Of a DNA stretch of 64,000 bases, positions 31,056 to 40,245 are shown piece after piece (positions within the stretch are counted from its first letter, which is position 1; every line of letters starts with the position of its first letter). Position numbers and translations under genes: made by a program. Under the pieces are notes generated by a model. It saw only the letters and a list, made by a program, of their open reading frames with translations, had not been told where the DNA came from and made no database searches. This DNA comes from CBCOTE01 sp965112965 (GTDB taxonomy: Bacteria; Desulfobacterota; Desulfovibrionia; Desulfovibrionales; Desulfovibrionaceae), in assembly GCA_965112965.1 (NCBI GenBank), contig CBCOTE010000019.1:372001-436000 (forward strand), written 5' to 3'.

Positions 31056-32126
31056 CTACATCGTATTCCCAACCCTTGCCAAACAGCCGTTGCGAATGAA
31101 CCCGTTCACCAAACTAAAAGCCGCATAGTTACCGCAAAAATCCACACAGCGCACGTTCTTCCGGTAATCCTCAAGCCGCGCCTCAAACTCATCTATGAGC
31201 CCTGGATACAGGCTAAATATATCCATATATTGTCCATAGCCCAACTTCTGTAAATAAAAAGCGTTTAAATACTGCTCAATAGCCGTGTTCAGAGGCAAAG
31301 ACAGAATGGGTTTGCCGTAGTATAATGCCTCAGTCATCAATGTATGTCCGCCCCCACAAATCACATAGGCACAGCTCGACAGATCATCCAGCAGTTGCTG
31401 CTCTGAAAATTTCCGGAACTGTAAGTGTCCATCTCGATAATCCTGACCATACCCATAGATAAAACATGGCCGCCTTATATTTGTCTTCAGGAATGGCACC
31501 AAATCAGACCAAGCATTACAACTCTGGTACACTAATACATGCTCGCCATCCCACGGCGTCCGCTCAATGACTGAATCACGCAGGATTGACTTCACTACCC
31601 GGACTTGATGCCCTTGTTTCACCGGAGGTTGGTAGAAAGAAATAATTAGATAATCAGTAGCCTTGGAAAAAAATAGTTTCAAAGAAGTGCCTTGCAGATG
31701 GTAGTCCAGTCGTTTATCTCGCGGCAGTTCATGTTTACAACAGGTAATAATATGTTGATGGTCAATAGATAGGCACGGCAAACCCATCTTTTTTGCCACC
31801 TGAGGCACAAAATATTCGTAATCATAAATAGCCACGTCCGGCCTAAAGTCCTCTGCCACACGTATGAGCTGCCGTATCTGCCGCCCTCGCCGGACGAATA
31901 CTTTCGCCCCCACTTTCATCGTCCCCAATACGTCGGTCTTGTAACCTTTATAGAGCGTCGTCATATTCAAACACGCCTGCACTCGAAACTCGCCTCTCAG
32001 AATCCCCGCCGCATCCTCGCTCGTCACAAATAAAAACTCATGCTCCCCAAACGTTCGCCCCATGGCCACTGCTCTCATCGCATGCCCATGCGTAACTCCT
32101 TGCACTCCATATAAAATACGTGACAA
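31056..32126 (-). CDS. GT-B fold glycosyltransferase (MJ1255-like)
   Basis: A 356-residue protein. I start at TTG 32126, six bases after AGGAGG, giving an N-terminus LSRILYGVQGVTHGHAMRA, the typical opening strand and glycine loop of the family; the open frame extends upstream but without a ribosome site. C-terminal YVICGGGHTLMTEALYYGK is the sugar-nucleotide loop of GT-B (GT28-like) enzymes, and IYDYEYFVPQVAKKMGLP fits the acceptor domain. It likely transfers a sugar to a lipid or surface polymer. It lies downstream of asnB with a hairpin between them. Confidence 0.8.
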   Translation of the reverse strand: MSRILYGVQGVTHGHAMRAVAMGRTFGEHEFLFVTSEDAAGILRGEFRVQACLNMTTLYKGYKTDVLGTMKVGAKVFVRRGRQIRQLIRVAEDFRPDVAIYDYEYFVPQVAKKMGLPCLSIDHQHIITCCKHELPRDKRLDYHLQGTSLKLFFSKATDYLIISFYQPPVKQGHQVRVVKSILRDSVIERTPWDGEHVLVYQSCNAWSDLVPFLKTNIRRPCFIYGYGQDYRDGHLQFRKFSEQQLLDDLSSCAYVICGGGHTLMTEALYYGKPILSLPLNTAIEQYLNAFYLQKLGYGQYMDIFSLYPGLIDEFEARLEDYRKNVRCVDFCGNYAAFSLVNGFIRNGCLARVGNTM

Positions 32127-32160
32127 GAGCTCCTCCTGCAAAAAAATAAAAATGAATGTC

Positions 32161-32195
32161 ATAAGAGAGAAAGTTTTTAGAAAGCTCTCTCTTAT
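32161..32195 (-). terminator. Hairpin between asnB and glycosyltransferase
   Basis: Arms ATAAGAGAGA (32161-32170) and TCTCTCTTAT (32186-32195) pair perfectly around a 15-base AT-rich loop. Located 97 bases past the asnB stop and 34 bases before the TTG start of the glycosyltransferase gene. It could be a terminator or a leader structure controlling that gene. Confidence 0.45.
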
Positions 32196-32292
32196 CTCAC
32201 GTTTTTTCTCACCTTCGAAAAAAAATCTAGCTAGACGAACGGCGTAGCTTGAAAAAATCACTCCACTGGGGACGTGGTTAGCGACATCCCAA

Positions 32293-34242
32293 TCATGATT
32301 TCGCAATGCTCGGGTTATGTTCTTTAAGCCAAAGCTGAAGCACAAGCATAGTCCATAGTTCCTTACGATGGTCCACGACACCAGTAAAATGCTCGTCCAT
32401 CATCCTCCGAAGTACACTATGTTCGAAAAGCCCTTGTGCCTTTATCCGCGGCTCAGCGCAGAGCTCCTCTAATAGCGGCCGAAGTGATTCTTTAAGCCAT
32501 TGCGCCGTCGGAATAAGAAATCCCCTCTTGGGTCTCTTGCGAATCTTTTGTGGTACTAAATGCTCCACAGCTAGCTTAAGCAGGTACTTACGCGTGTTCC
32601 CGTGCAACTTGAGGGACACTGGCAGCCGGCACACAAACTCAGACAGATCCCGATCCAGAAAAGGTGTCCGCACCTCCAGAGAATTAAGCATTGCACAACG
32701 ATCCACTTTAACCAAGATGTAATCGAGCATAAACTGCCGCGCAAATAGATAAAATAGTTTGGCCAGGGGCGTCTTGGCTGAAAAGTGATTATACAATTTC
32801 CAAGTTGATGCGAACAACAAATCCTGGGCAAAAAAACTGTGGTTCAACCCACTCGCCTCTGCGGGCTGCCAGAGTGCATCCTGCGCCTCTCCAGAAAAAG
32901 CCGCCAACCAACACTGACAACGCAACCAACGCGGACTATCCGTACCAGCAATAAACTTCTCCGCCACCATACGCGGATTCACATAACCCGCTGAATTAGG
33001 CAGCCTCCGCGCCAGAGGCTCTAATACTTTTTTGCGCAACATCCGCGGCAGGGCCAAATAGCGTTCAGCCCAAACAAAAGCCGCATAGTGCTCATAGCCC
33101 GCAAAAAGCTCATCTGACCCATCCCCACTCAGGGCCACGGTGACGTCCTGCCGCGTCATCTGAGAAAGCAAAAAAGTAGGTACTATAGAGGGGTCGGCCA
33201 TTGGCTCATCGAAACGGATCATCAGCTCAGGCAACAACGATCCACAGGCCTCAGCTGAAAGCACATACTCGTGGTGCTCGGTAGCATACATGGAAGTCAC
33301 GGCCCTAACATAGGACGATTCGTTATAACTCGCCTCAGTAAAGGCAACGCTGAAACTCTTCACTTGAGGCAGCATACGAGCCATGTAAGCACAGACCGTA
33401 GACGAATCGATGCCGCCAGAAAGAAAAACACCCAAGGGCACGTCGCTAACTAAACGACGCCGCACCGCAGTCTCCATATGGCAGCGCAACTCCGCGGCCA
33501 GGTCAATCTCATCAGCGGCCGTGATACACCGGCCCGATTCATCAGGTGGCGGCATGTCCCAGTAGGATTCTATGCGTATTCGGCCGTCCTGCAGGATCAG
33601 ATAATGGCCCGGTGGGAGCTTATACACCTCACTATAGATGCTCCGAGGCGTAGGCACATATTCGTAGGCTAAAAAATAGGCGATATCCTCCGGCACAACC
33701 GTAAGGGAAAGTAAAGGCAACCGGACCAGGGCAGTCAGTTCCGAAGCAAAAGCGAAAACACCATTTTGGAGAGTATAAAAAAAAGGCTTCTTGCCAAAAC
33801 GGTCACGAGCGGCAAAAAGAATTTTTTGCTCTCTATCCCAAAGAGCAAAGGCGAACATACCCTCAAAACGATCTAAGCAGGCCTTGCCCTGATCTAGGTA
33901 GGCGTTGATAAGGACTTCAGTATCCGAACAGTTTAGGAAACGATAGCCACGTCCAGCTAAGTCATCCTTAAGCTCTAAAAATGTATAAATTTCGCCATTG
34001 AAGGTGACCACTGCACGATTCGCTGCGTCGACCATAGGCTGGGCGCCGTTGGCCAGATCGATAACAGATAGACGACGATGGCCTAGGGCTACGGGGCCTT
34101 CCATCCATATACCATGGCCATCAGGACCACGGTGGGATATAGCGCAACACATGGCCTTCAACCAGCCCCGACGTTCATCTTCTGTAGCAACACCATTGGG
34201 GCCTATCCCGTCCAGGAGCACGAAGCCGGCTATACCGCACAT
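32293..34242 (-). CDS. asnB: Asparagine synthase-type amidotransferase
   Basis: A 649-residue two-domain enzyme. The N-terminal glutaminase begins with the nucleophile Cys2 (MCGIAGFVLL), with HRGPDGHG, RLSVIDLANGAQPM and FNGEIYTFLEL. The synthetase domain has the pyrophosphate loop VPLGVFLSGGIDSS (SGGIDSS at 275-281) and ALSGDGSDELFAGYEHY. It makes an amide, usually asparagine, from aspartate, glutamine and ATP. Near-identical architectures also act on surface-polysaccharide precursors, and a glycosyltransferase lies downstream, so amidation of a glycan precursor is an alternative. ATG 34242 has GGAG nine bases upstream. Confidence 0.9.
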   Translation of the reverse strand: MCGIAGFVLLDGIGPNGVATEDERRGWLKAMCCAISHRGPDGHGIWMEGPVALGHRRLSVIDLANGAQPMVDAANRAVVTFNGEIYTFLELKDDLAGRGYRFLNCSDTEVLINAYLDQGKACLDRFEGMFAFALWDREQKILFAARDRFGKKPFFYTLQNGVFAFASELTALVRLPLLSLTVVPEDIAYFLAYEYVPTPRSIYSEVYKLPPGHYLILQDGRIRIESYWDMPPPDESGRCITAADEIDLAAELRCHMETAVRRRLVSDVPLGVFLSGGIDSSTVCAYMARMLPQVKSFSVAFTEASYNESSYVRAVTSMYATEHHEYVLSAEACGSLLPELMIRFDEPMADPSIVPTFLLSQMTRQDVTVALSGDGSDELFAGYEHYAAFVWAERYLALPRMLRKKVLEPLARRLPNSAGYVNPRMVAEKFIAGTDSPRWLRCQCWLAAFSGEAQDALWQPAEASGLNHSFFAQDLLFASTWKLYNHFSAKTPLAKLFYLFARQFMLDYILVKVDRCAMLNSLEVRTPFLDRDLSEFVCRLPVSLKLHGNTRKYLLKLAVEHLVPQKIRKRPKRGFLIPTAQWLKESLRPLLEELCAEPRIKAQGLFEHSVLRRMMDEHFTGVVDHRKELWTMLVLQLWLKEHNPSIAKS

Positions 34243-34438
34243 AGGTCACCGGCTCCAGATCCAAATCAGACCGTGATATAGTCTTTCTATTTGTTCTATT
34301 CCGTACATTGAGATACAGCGATATTTCATCATCTTAATGTCTATTAACCATCCTTAATTAGATCATCCGACTTATTTTTTTTACCCCATCCACACCGCAC
34401 CAGATATTTTTTTGGAGGTATGGTAAGAGATGAGATAT

Positions 34439-34480
34439 AAGTAGCGGGAGGATTTTTTGAAAAAATTTCTCCCCCTACTT
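34439..34480 (-). terminator. 42-base near-perfect hairpin after trpS
   Basis: Arms AAGTAGCGGGAG (34439-34450) and CTCCCCCTACTT (34469-34480) pair with one mismatch, and the interior adds ATTTTTT/AAAAAAT pairing, so almost the whole 42 bases fold back. It lies between trpS and asnB on the - strand. Likely terminator or attenuator. Confidence 0.6.
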
Positions 34481-34507
34481 TCCTCATGATATTTCTTCGC
34501 TTCACGT

Positions 34508-35503
34508 TTAAAAATTAAAATTCATCAGATTCCGTATGGCAATGAGAGTAGCAGTGGATTCGGCAAGAGCGCGTGCATTCCCAGTACGAAGGATATGCCA
34601 AAAATGGTCAGGATTAATTTCGAGGGCCTTGCGGCGGGCGTGGATGGGTTCAAGGAAGACAGCAAGACCTTCAAGAAGTTTCTTTTTGCAGTCCACGCAG
34701 CCCCAAGTTGCGTGGGTACAACCGTCGCGAATATAGGCAATATCATCCTCGCCGGTCATTAACAAATGATATATAAAAACATTGCAAATGTTAGGATCAC
34801 CAGGGTCACTTTTACGCAGACGATTAGTATCGGTAAACATGGCCATAACTTTAGGCTTAATCTCGTCCATGCTTTCACGCAGCTGTATGGCATTGCCATA
34901 GGATTTACTCATTTTGCGGCCGTCGAGACCAGGGCATTTGGTAACTAAAGTGAGATAGGCTTCGGGTTCAGGAAAAAAATTGCCGTAAAGGTAGTTGAAA
35001 CGGCGGGCAATTTCGCGAGTGAGCTCAAGGTGAGGGAGCTGGTCCTGTCCCACAGATACAGCCTGGGGTCGATAGGCAAGAATATCAGCGGCCTGTAACA
35101 CAGGATAGCCTAGAAAACCATAGGTATTAAGCCCCTTGACTGCGAGTTCTTGTTTGACGTCCTTATAAGTAGGATTGCGTTCCAACCAACCTATGAGAGT
35201 GAACATGGAAAGAATTAGATGTAACTCGGCGTGAGTGGGGACACTGGACTGTTGAAAAATAGTGCAGCGTTCAGGATCAAGACCTGCGGAGATCCAATCT
35301 TTGACCAACTCTGGAATAAAATTCTTAATATTCCATGGATTAGCGTACTCTGTAGTCAGGGCGTGCCAGTCGGCGACGAAATAAAAACAATCGTGGGTCT
35401 CCTGGTGGGCGATCCAATTCTTTAGCACGCCAAAGTAGTGGCCAAGATGTAGTGGACCGGTAGGGCGCATACCAGAAACGATGCGGAATTTATATTCATT
35501 CAT
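34508..35503 (-). CDS. trpS: Tryptophanyl-tRNA synthetase
   Basis: A 331-residue class I synthetase of usual bacterial length. The HIGH-type motif is PLHLGHYFG (residues 18-26) and the KMSKS loop is GRKMSKSYGNAIQL (KMSKS at 197-201). GYPVLQAADILAY and VGQDQLPHLELTREIARRFN are diagnostic for TrpRS. It charges tRNA-Trp. The start ATG 35503 has only a weak ribosome site. It follows the M50 protease gene after 69 bases, a pairing I recall from Desulfovibrio relatives. Confidence 0.96.
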   Translation of the reverse strand: MNEYKFRIVSGMRPTGPLHLGHYFGVLKNWIAHQETHDCFYFVADWHALTTEYANPWNIKNFIPELVKDWISAGLDPERCTIFQQSSVPTHAELHLILSMFTLIGWLERNPTYKDVKQELAVKGLNTYGFLGYPVLQAADILAYRPQAVSVGQDQLPHLELTREIARRFNYLYGNFFPEPEAYLTLVTKCPGLDGRKMSKSYGNAIQLRESMDEIKPKVMAMFTDTNRLRKSDPGDPNICNVFIYHLLMTGEDDIAYIRDGCTHATWGCVDCKKKLLEGLAVFLEPIHARRKALEINPDHFWHILRTGNARALAESTATLIAIRNLMNFNF

Positions 35504-35572
35504 TATAGTATCTTTAAACAGGTCCTAAAAAACATATAAAAGCTTGGATCGGAAGATAGATCGTCAGATGTG

Positions 35573-36277
35573 TCAGCGGGCGAGGTCAAAAAAAAACCGA
35601 GGCAAATCATAGAGACCAACAATAGCAGCGAGGAAAATTTGAAATATTGGCAGGAATATGATGCCACTAAGACCAGAAGCCAAGAGCAAGAGCACAATGA
35701 GGAAGCCGTATCGTTCCAGACTTTGAAATCTAATCGCAATAGACGAGGGCAACAGTCCGGATAAAATCTGACCGCCGTCCAGGGGTGGGATAGGGATGAG
35801 GTTGAATAGAGCTAGAACAATATTGACCTGAATGCCAGCGCCACAGATAAAAATCAGTGGTAAAAGCACACGTTCGGCTAAAAAAGTTATGTTCCCCTCG
35901 AAGCCGAGGAGGAGCAATTTGAAAACCAGACCGAAGACCAGAGCCAAGAATATATTAGCCGTAGGGCCGGCCAAAGAAACTAAAATCATACCGCGGCGCG
36001 GGTCGCGGAAGTAGATCGACATTACAGGCACGGGCTTGGCCCAGCCGATGACGAAGCCGTTTAGAAATAAGGTGAGAACGAAAGTAATGGCACCCAATAG
36101 GTCAAAATGTTTTAGAGGATTTATGGTAAGCCGCCCAGCATGTTTAGCTGTAAGGTCGCCCAGGCGCCAGGCGGCCAGACCATGTCCAACTTCATGGCAG
36201 GTAATCCCAAAAAATAGAGGGATGGCAAAAATGCTCAGACGTCGGATGGCTCCAGCAAGTTCGAAGAATTCACTCAT
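35573..36277 (-). CDS. Site-2 protease family (peptidase M50) membrane protein
   Basis: A 234-residue integral membrane metalloprotease. The zinc motif HEVGH is at residues 28-32, within ITCHEVGHGLAAWRLGD, and the second motif IPIPPLDGGQIL supplies the third ligand Asp. Hydrophobic segments surround both. Start ATG 36277 is chosen because homologues begin close to the first helix; an ATG at 36316 would add 13 atypical residues. It has the compact YwhC-like architecture without a PDZ domain. Substrate unknown. Confidence 0.9.
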   Translation of the reverse strand: MSEFFELAGAIRRLSIFAIPLFFGITCHEVGHGLAAWRLGDLTAKHAGRLTINPLKHFDLLGAITFVLTLFLNGFVIGWAKPVPVMSIYFRDPRRGMILVSLAGPTANIFLALVFGLVFKLLLLGFEGNITFLAERVLLPLIFICGAGIQVNIVLALFNLIPIPPLDGGQILSGLLPSSIAIRFQSLERYGFLIVLLLLASGLSGIIFLPIFQIFLAAIVGLYDLPRFFFDLAR

Positions 36278-37159
36278 GGCTCTTAGTGGGCTATCATGAT
36301 TACCATAGGAGAGCAAGGCGAATAAACTGTGTCAAGGCTGAAATTCGTAGGATGAAAATTATGCCAACGACTTCAATAATTTTCATGAAACTAACCCACT
36401 GTGACTCTCCGTAATCAACCGGGGATAGTAGTTGCCGAAGTCGGTATCGCGCATCTTGCTGTACTTACCAAAGAAGATCTTGCAAAAAACTTTAGAGAAT
36501 AGTCCATGGTTATTATTAGACTAGCACCGACGGCATGTGAAAAAGGATCTAAACGTTCATCGCATATTAGTTCGCATGAAAAAGAGATGCTTACTAGCTT
36601 ATTTTTTTCAAAACTAAGGCTATACTGGCCTGCATCAGCCAACATTGAAACTTAAAATGCATAGTTAATCACCTAAAAAAAAGAATGTACTCCGAATGAA
36701 ATGAAGTTTTCTAATGCCATCTTGAACAATTTCAATGACAAATTGCCTGCTCTAGTTATCATGTTACCAACCTGGAGAAAAAACTTAAATATCCTGTTGG
36801 CCCTCTGTAAAGTTTCCAACCACAAGTATGAGAACAGCAATGTTGACGATGGTATTAAAGATAACTTTTAAATAATGGCAAACAATGTGCTCAGCGTAGT
36901 CCTTAAATATTCTGGTTACTTGCCTAGGACTGATATCCACGAAAATGCTTAGAACTCCACAGCGCGCCATTCTAGACGATCAACGTACTGGTCAAACACT
37001 TCGCAGCGTATTATTCTTATTGGTCAGTATCGGTATCTCTAAATTCTAGAACTCATGACGTTCGAGGGCGGCTGCGTTGCATGCCTCCAGACCCGTCTAT
37101 ACTTGCCAGTAAACAAATCTAACGCATTTGCTAGGGACAACGCATAGTCATTCTACGCT

Positions 37160-37175
37160 TCCTATAAAAAAATAG
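37160..37175 (-). terminator. Small hairpin after the 37193 frame
   Basis: CCTAT/ATAGG stem around a T6 loop on the - strand, 18 bases past the stop at 37193, with a G-rich stretch before it. Weak terminator candidate. Confidence 0.3.
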
Positions 37176-37192
37176 GCCCCTTCGCCCACAGC

Positions 37193-37435
37193 TTATAGTA
37201 TCCAGGACGTATCATATTTCCATTCCCCCCACTCAGTAACGCGTTCGGTGAAGTTGGTGAGCATAACCGGGAGACCAGCTCCTGTCAGATCATTTTCTAA
37301 ATTAAAAAGTTTTTCGCGCAACCCTTTAAGGCGGATGGCATAGAACTCTAAAATGTTAATCTCGGTGAGAATATTGTTGCATATAATGAGAAAGAAAATC
37401 TTCCACGTAGTACCAGATAGAATTTTTTTTGGAAC
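37193..37435 (-). pseudogene. Conserved-looking 80-codon frame without a normal start
   Basis: An uninterrupted - strand frame of 80 codons with no ATG or GTG until near its end. The last 60 codons look well preserved: ILTEINILEFYAIRLKGLRE, then LENDLTGAGLPVMLTNFTER and VTEWGEWKYDTSW before TAA. Helical periodicity and codon use match the intact genes. The upstream part shifts frame around the A8 run near 37423-37430, where another frame reads HDYRLYVVLYRTYW. It is probably the C-terminal end of a recently broken gene; a small gene with a rare ATT start is the alternative. I do not recognise the family. Confidence 0.45.
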
Positions 37436-38136
37436 CTATAGATGCCAATATGTACGATACAATACAACATAGAGACGATAGTCGTGCGCAACGTAAATTG
37501 CGTCAGAGACAGAAAGCTTTAACCTCGACAAAAGTGGTAGCTCCTGTTCAGCCACGCATAGTAACGATCAGGATCAAGCAGATATATATTTATTATAGAT
37601 CTCAAAAAATGTCTGGCCAACCTGTTTGATAATGTAGGCTAGAATTTTTCCAATAAAACATATATGCAGCAATAGTGGAAATAATAAAGTACAGTAAGAA
37701 CTAAAAAAATGACATTTTATGGACTTTTTTCACCTAATAAAAAAGTTCGAGCAGCAATATCTCGTTTTCCATGAATCATGCGGCCAAGGTTAGTTGACAT
37801 AAGCCACACACGACGACACTAAGGTCATTGAAGGGTACAGTATATATCAAATCCAATACAACTTAAGCAGGTGCAACTATTCGCAAAATAAAAATACAAT
37901 AAAAAAATAGTTACCAAAAAACGGTCAGAACATTGTCTTCAGGCGTACCTAACATCGCATAGAAGCCTTTCCATATTGTCAGCACTGATTCCAAGCCCCG
38001 AATCGTCACCCAATATAAACAAGATAGCTCTACAATATATTGTTTAAAATTATCATCGCAAGAAAGGGACCTAAGCCTGTGAAAAAAAAGGATAGAATCG
38101 ACAACCCGTAGGCTCCAGTATAAATACGCCTATAAG

Positions 38137-39444
38137 TCATACCAGACGCAACCGGTCGCGTAGCTCCCAGACCTTGTAGAAGGCCGCAACCACATCCTCC
38201 AGGTCCCGACGACCCATGCCCGACCGCATAAGCTCATGGAAAAACAGTTCATGCTCATGTAACCGCTCCGTTATAGGGCACATGCCCTTGAAATAGCTGC
38301 GTGGCTCATTGGTCCAGGGATTCACAAAAGGGAAGCCTCCACGGCCGTAACAAATACGTTGCTGATATAAGGGCTGAAAATAGAGCGGCTGCACATAACC
38401 GCAAAAAATTAAAGGGCCGTCACTCTCCCGACCACTACAAACAGGCAGCTCAGCCCGCACTGCAGCAATAAAATCATTGCGAGGCACGCTCGCCACCTCG
38501 GCGTTAAAACGCAAGGGATGCACATACCAGGCATGTTCGGCACCAGGTCGTTCCCGGCCTGGTCGCAGTGCAGGAATAGCAGATAGTTGTTCCGCCAGCC
38601 AGGCCACATTACCCTGACGCTCCTCAACAAGTCCAGCGAGTTTAATTAGCTGGCAGCGAGCCAGGGCAGATTCCATTTCGGGCAGCCGAAAATTAAATCC
38701 GAGCATGTTGGTCAGATCGGTGACGCCTTTAGATTCTACTACAGCTTCGGCATGGTTACGGATAAGCTGGAGCCGCTCGGCCAGCCGGTCATCATCTGTG
38801 ACCACGATGCCGCCTTCGCCACAATGAATATGTTTGTGGTAATTGAGCGAAAAAATTCCCATGGTGCCAAGGGTACCGGCATACTTATCACCCAAACGCG
38901 CCCCAGGAGCCTGTGACGCGTCCTCAATAACTGTGAGCCCATACCGGACCGCAATAGCATTGATAGCCGACGCATCGTAAGGCTGACCGAACAGGCTGAC
39001 TACCAGGATAGCCCGGGTACGTGGAGTAATACAAGTCTCCACCGAGGCTGGGTCAAGACAAAAATACTCTGGTTCTATATCGGCGAAGACCGGTACGGCA
39101 TTCCATATCAGGATGGCCACAGCTGTGGCGCTCATAGTATAAGGACTAACAATGACCTCATCCCCAGGTTCCACCCCGGCCGCGCCAATGGCTGCTATAA
39201 GGCCACTCGTAGCCGAGTTAACCGATATAACATGCTTGCAGCCGAAATACATTGCCCATTCGGCCTCCAAGGCGCGTACTTCCGGCCCACCAAAAAAGTC
39301 ATCGTGCCAGCAACCAAGATATTTGGAAAGTACGCCGGAATCTAAGACACGATTCACTGCGATCTTTTCTGTCTCGCCAATGGTGCGATAGGCCGGAAAA
39401 GGCTCACGCCGGACTGGTTCACCGCCAAAAATTGCCAGCTGCAT
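38137..39444 (-). CDS. DegT/DnrJ/EryC1/StrS aminotransferase (sugar)
   Basis: A 435-residue PLP enzyme. Motifs: GDEVIVSPYTMSATAVAIL, DPASVETCITPRTRAILVV, VIEDASQAPGA (cofactor Asp), and GIFSLNYHKHIHCGEGGIVV, whose Lys should form the Schiff base. Length and C-terminal extension are like the longer family members. It would transfer an amino group from glutamate to a keto-sugar nucleotide. It ends a four-gene - strand cluster, starting 12 bases after the cytidylyltransferase stop, so it probably works on the same sugar. Confidence 0.9.
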   Translation of the reverse strand: MQLAIFGGEPVRREPFPAYRTIGETEKIAVNRVLDSGVLSKYLGCWHDDFFGGPEVRALEAEWAMYFGCKHVISVNSATSGLIAAIGAAGVEPGDEVIVSPYTMSATAVAILIWNAVPVFADIEPEYFCLDPASVETCITPRTRAILVVSLFGQPYDASAINAIAVRYGLTVIEDASQAPGARLGDKYAGTLGTMGIFSLNYHKHIHCGEGGIVVTDDDRLAERLQLIRNHAEAVVESKGVTDLTNMLGFNFRLPEMESALARCQLIKLAGLVEERQGNVAWLAEQLSAIPALRPGRERPGAEHAWYVHPLRFNAEVASVPRNDFIAAVRAELPVCSGRESDGPLIFCGYVQPLYFQPLYQQRICYGRGGFPFVNPWTNEPRSYFKGMCPITERLHEHELFFHELMRSGMGRRDLEDVVAAFYKVWELRDRLRLV

Positions 39445-39455
39445 GTAAGAACTCT

Positions 39456-40169
39456 TTAGGATTTGTCCGGCTCTCCGTCGCGAACGCAGGTATGGGCACG
39501 AAACATATTCTCAGCCATCTCCCAGTCCTCTAACGTATCAATGTCCTGCACCCGGACTCGCGGCAATACCACGGGCCGAGCATCAAGGGTATAAAAACAC
39601 GGCATGTCAAGGAAACGCAGCCCGTCTACCCAGTAGAATTGTCCGGCATCATGATAGACATCAATTAGGTCATTAGATCGTGTCAGCTCATGCTCGGGCC
39701 AGAGCATAGCCAAAGTACCAATCTCGGTGCACTTAAGAGCCCGAAAAATGGGAAAAGCGAAAGTAGTAACCGAAAAAACCGAGGAAGCGCCCGTCGCACG
39801 GATAGTCTCGTATCCCAGGACCAAATCCTCTGGCCGTACAAAAGGCGCCGTAGCATAGAGACAGCAAACGTACTGCGGCACTTGGCCCTCCGCAACTACA
39901 GCCCGAATAGCGTGTAAAAGCACTGGTGCCGTGGGTGTGAAGTCATCGGAAAGCTCTGGTGACCGTAAAAAAGGAACCTCTGCGCCCAACTTTCGGGCCA
40001 CAGCCGCAATTGCCTCACTGTCTGTGGAAATCACCACACGATCGAACACGCCGGATTGAAACGCCGCAGCAATAGAATAGCTAATAAGCGGCTGATTGGC
40101 AAACGGCCGTATATTTTTATCTGGCACACGCTTGCTACCGCTACGGGCAGGAATAACACAAAGGATCAT
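39456..40169 (-). CDS. CMP-sugar cytidylyltransferase (PseF/NeuA-like)
   Basis: A 237-residue nucleotidyltransferase opening MILCVIPARSGSKRVPDKNI, the CTP-binding signature of acylneuraminate cytidylyltransferases. DRVVISTDSEAIAAVARKLG and EVPFLRSPELSDDFTPT are as in PseF, the pseudaminic acid enzyme, which I consider the closest relative. It would activate a nonulosonic acid with CMP for transfer to flagellin or surface glycan. No NeuB/PseI-type condensing enzyme is in the window, so the sugar cannot be fixed. Confidence 0.88.
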   Translation of the reverse strand: MILCVIPARSGSKRVPDKNIRPFANQPLISYSIAAAFQSGVFDRVVISTDSEAIAAVARKLGAEVPFLRSPELSDDFTPTAPVLLHAIRAVVAEGQVPQYVCCLYATAPFVRPEDLVLGYETIRATGASSVFSVTTFAFPIFRALKCTEIGTLAMLWPEHELTRSNDLIDVYHDAGQFYWVDGLRFLDMPCFYTLDARPVVLPRVRVQDIDTLEDWEMAENMFRAHTCVRDGEPDKS

Positions 40170-40245
40170 GCAAACCCCTGAACTCGTTATTATTGCAGCC
40201 TACCATAACATACTTTACCTCTGACGATCAATAAGCCAATGACCT

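Larger units (their letters stand above)
36278..38136. other. 1.9 kb mostly non-coding, with remnants
   Basis: No standard gene. A conserved-looking - strand frame lies at 37193-37435 (separate entry). A second - strand frame at 36383-36517 contains SKMRDTDFGNYYPRLITES and may be part of another decayed gene. A short frame from ATG 37800 (MSTNLGRMIHGKRDIAARTF) is also protein-like but stops after 27 codons. The parents could not be identified. Confidence 0.45.
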
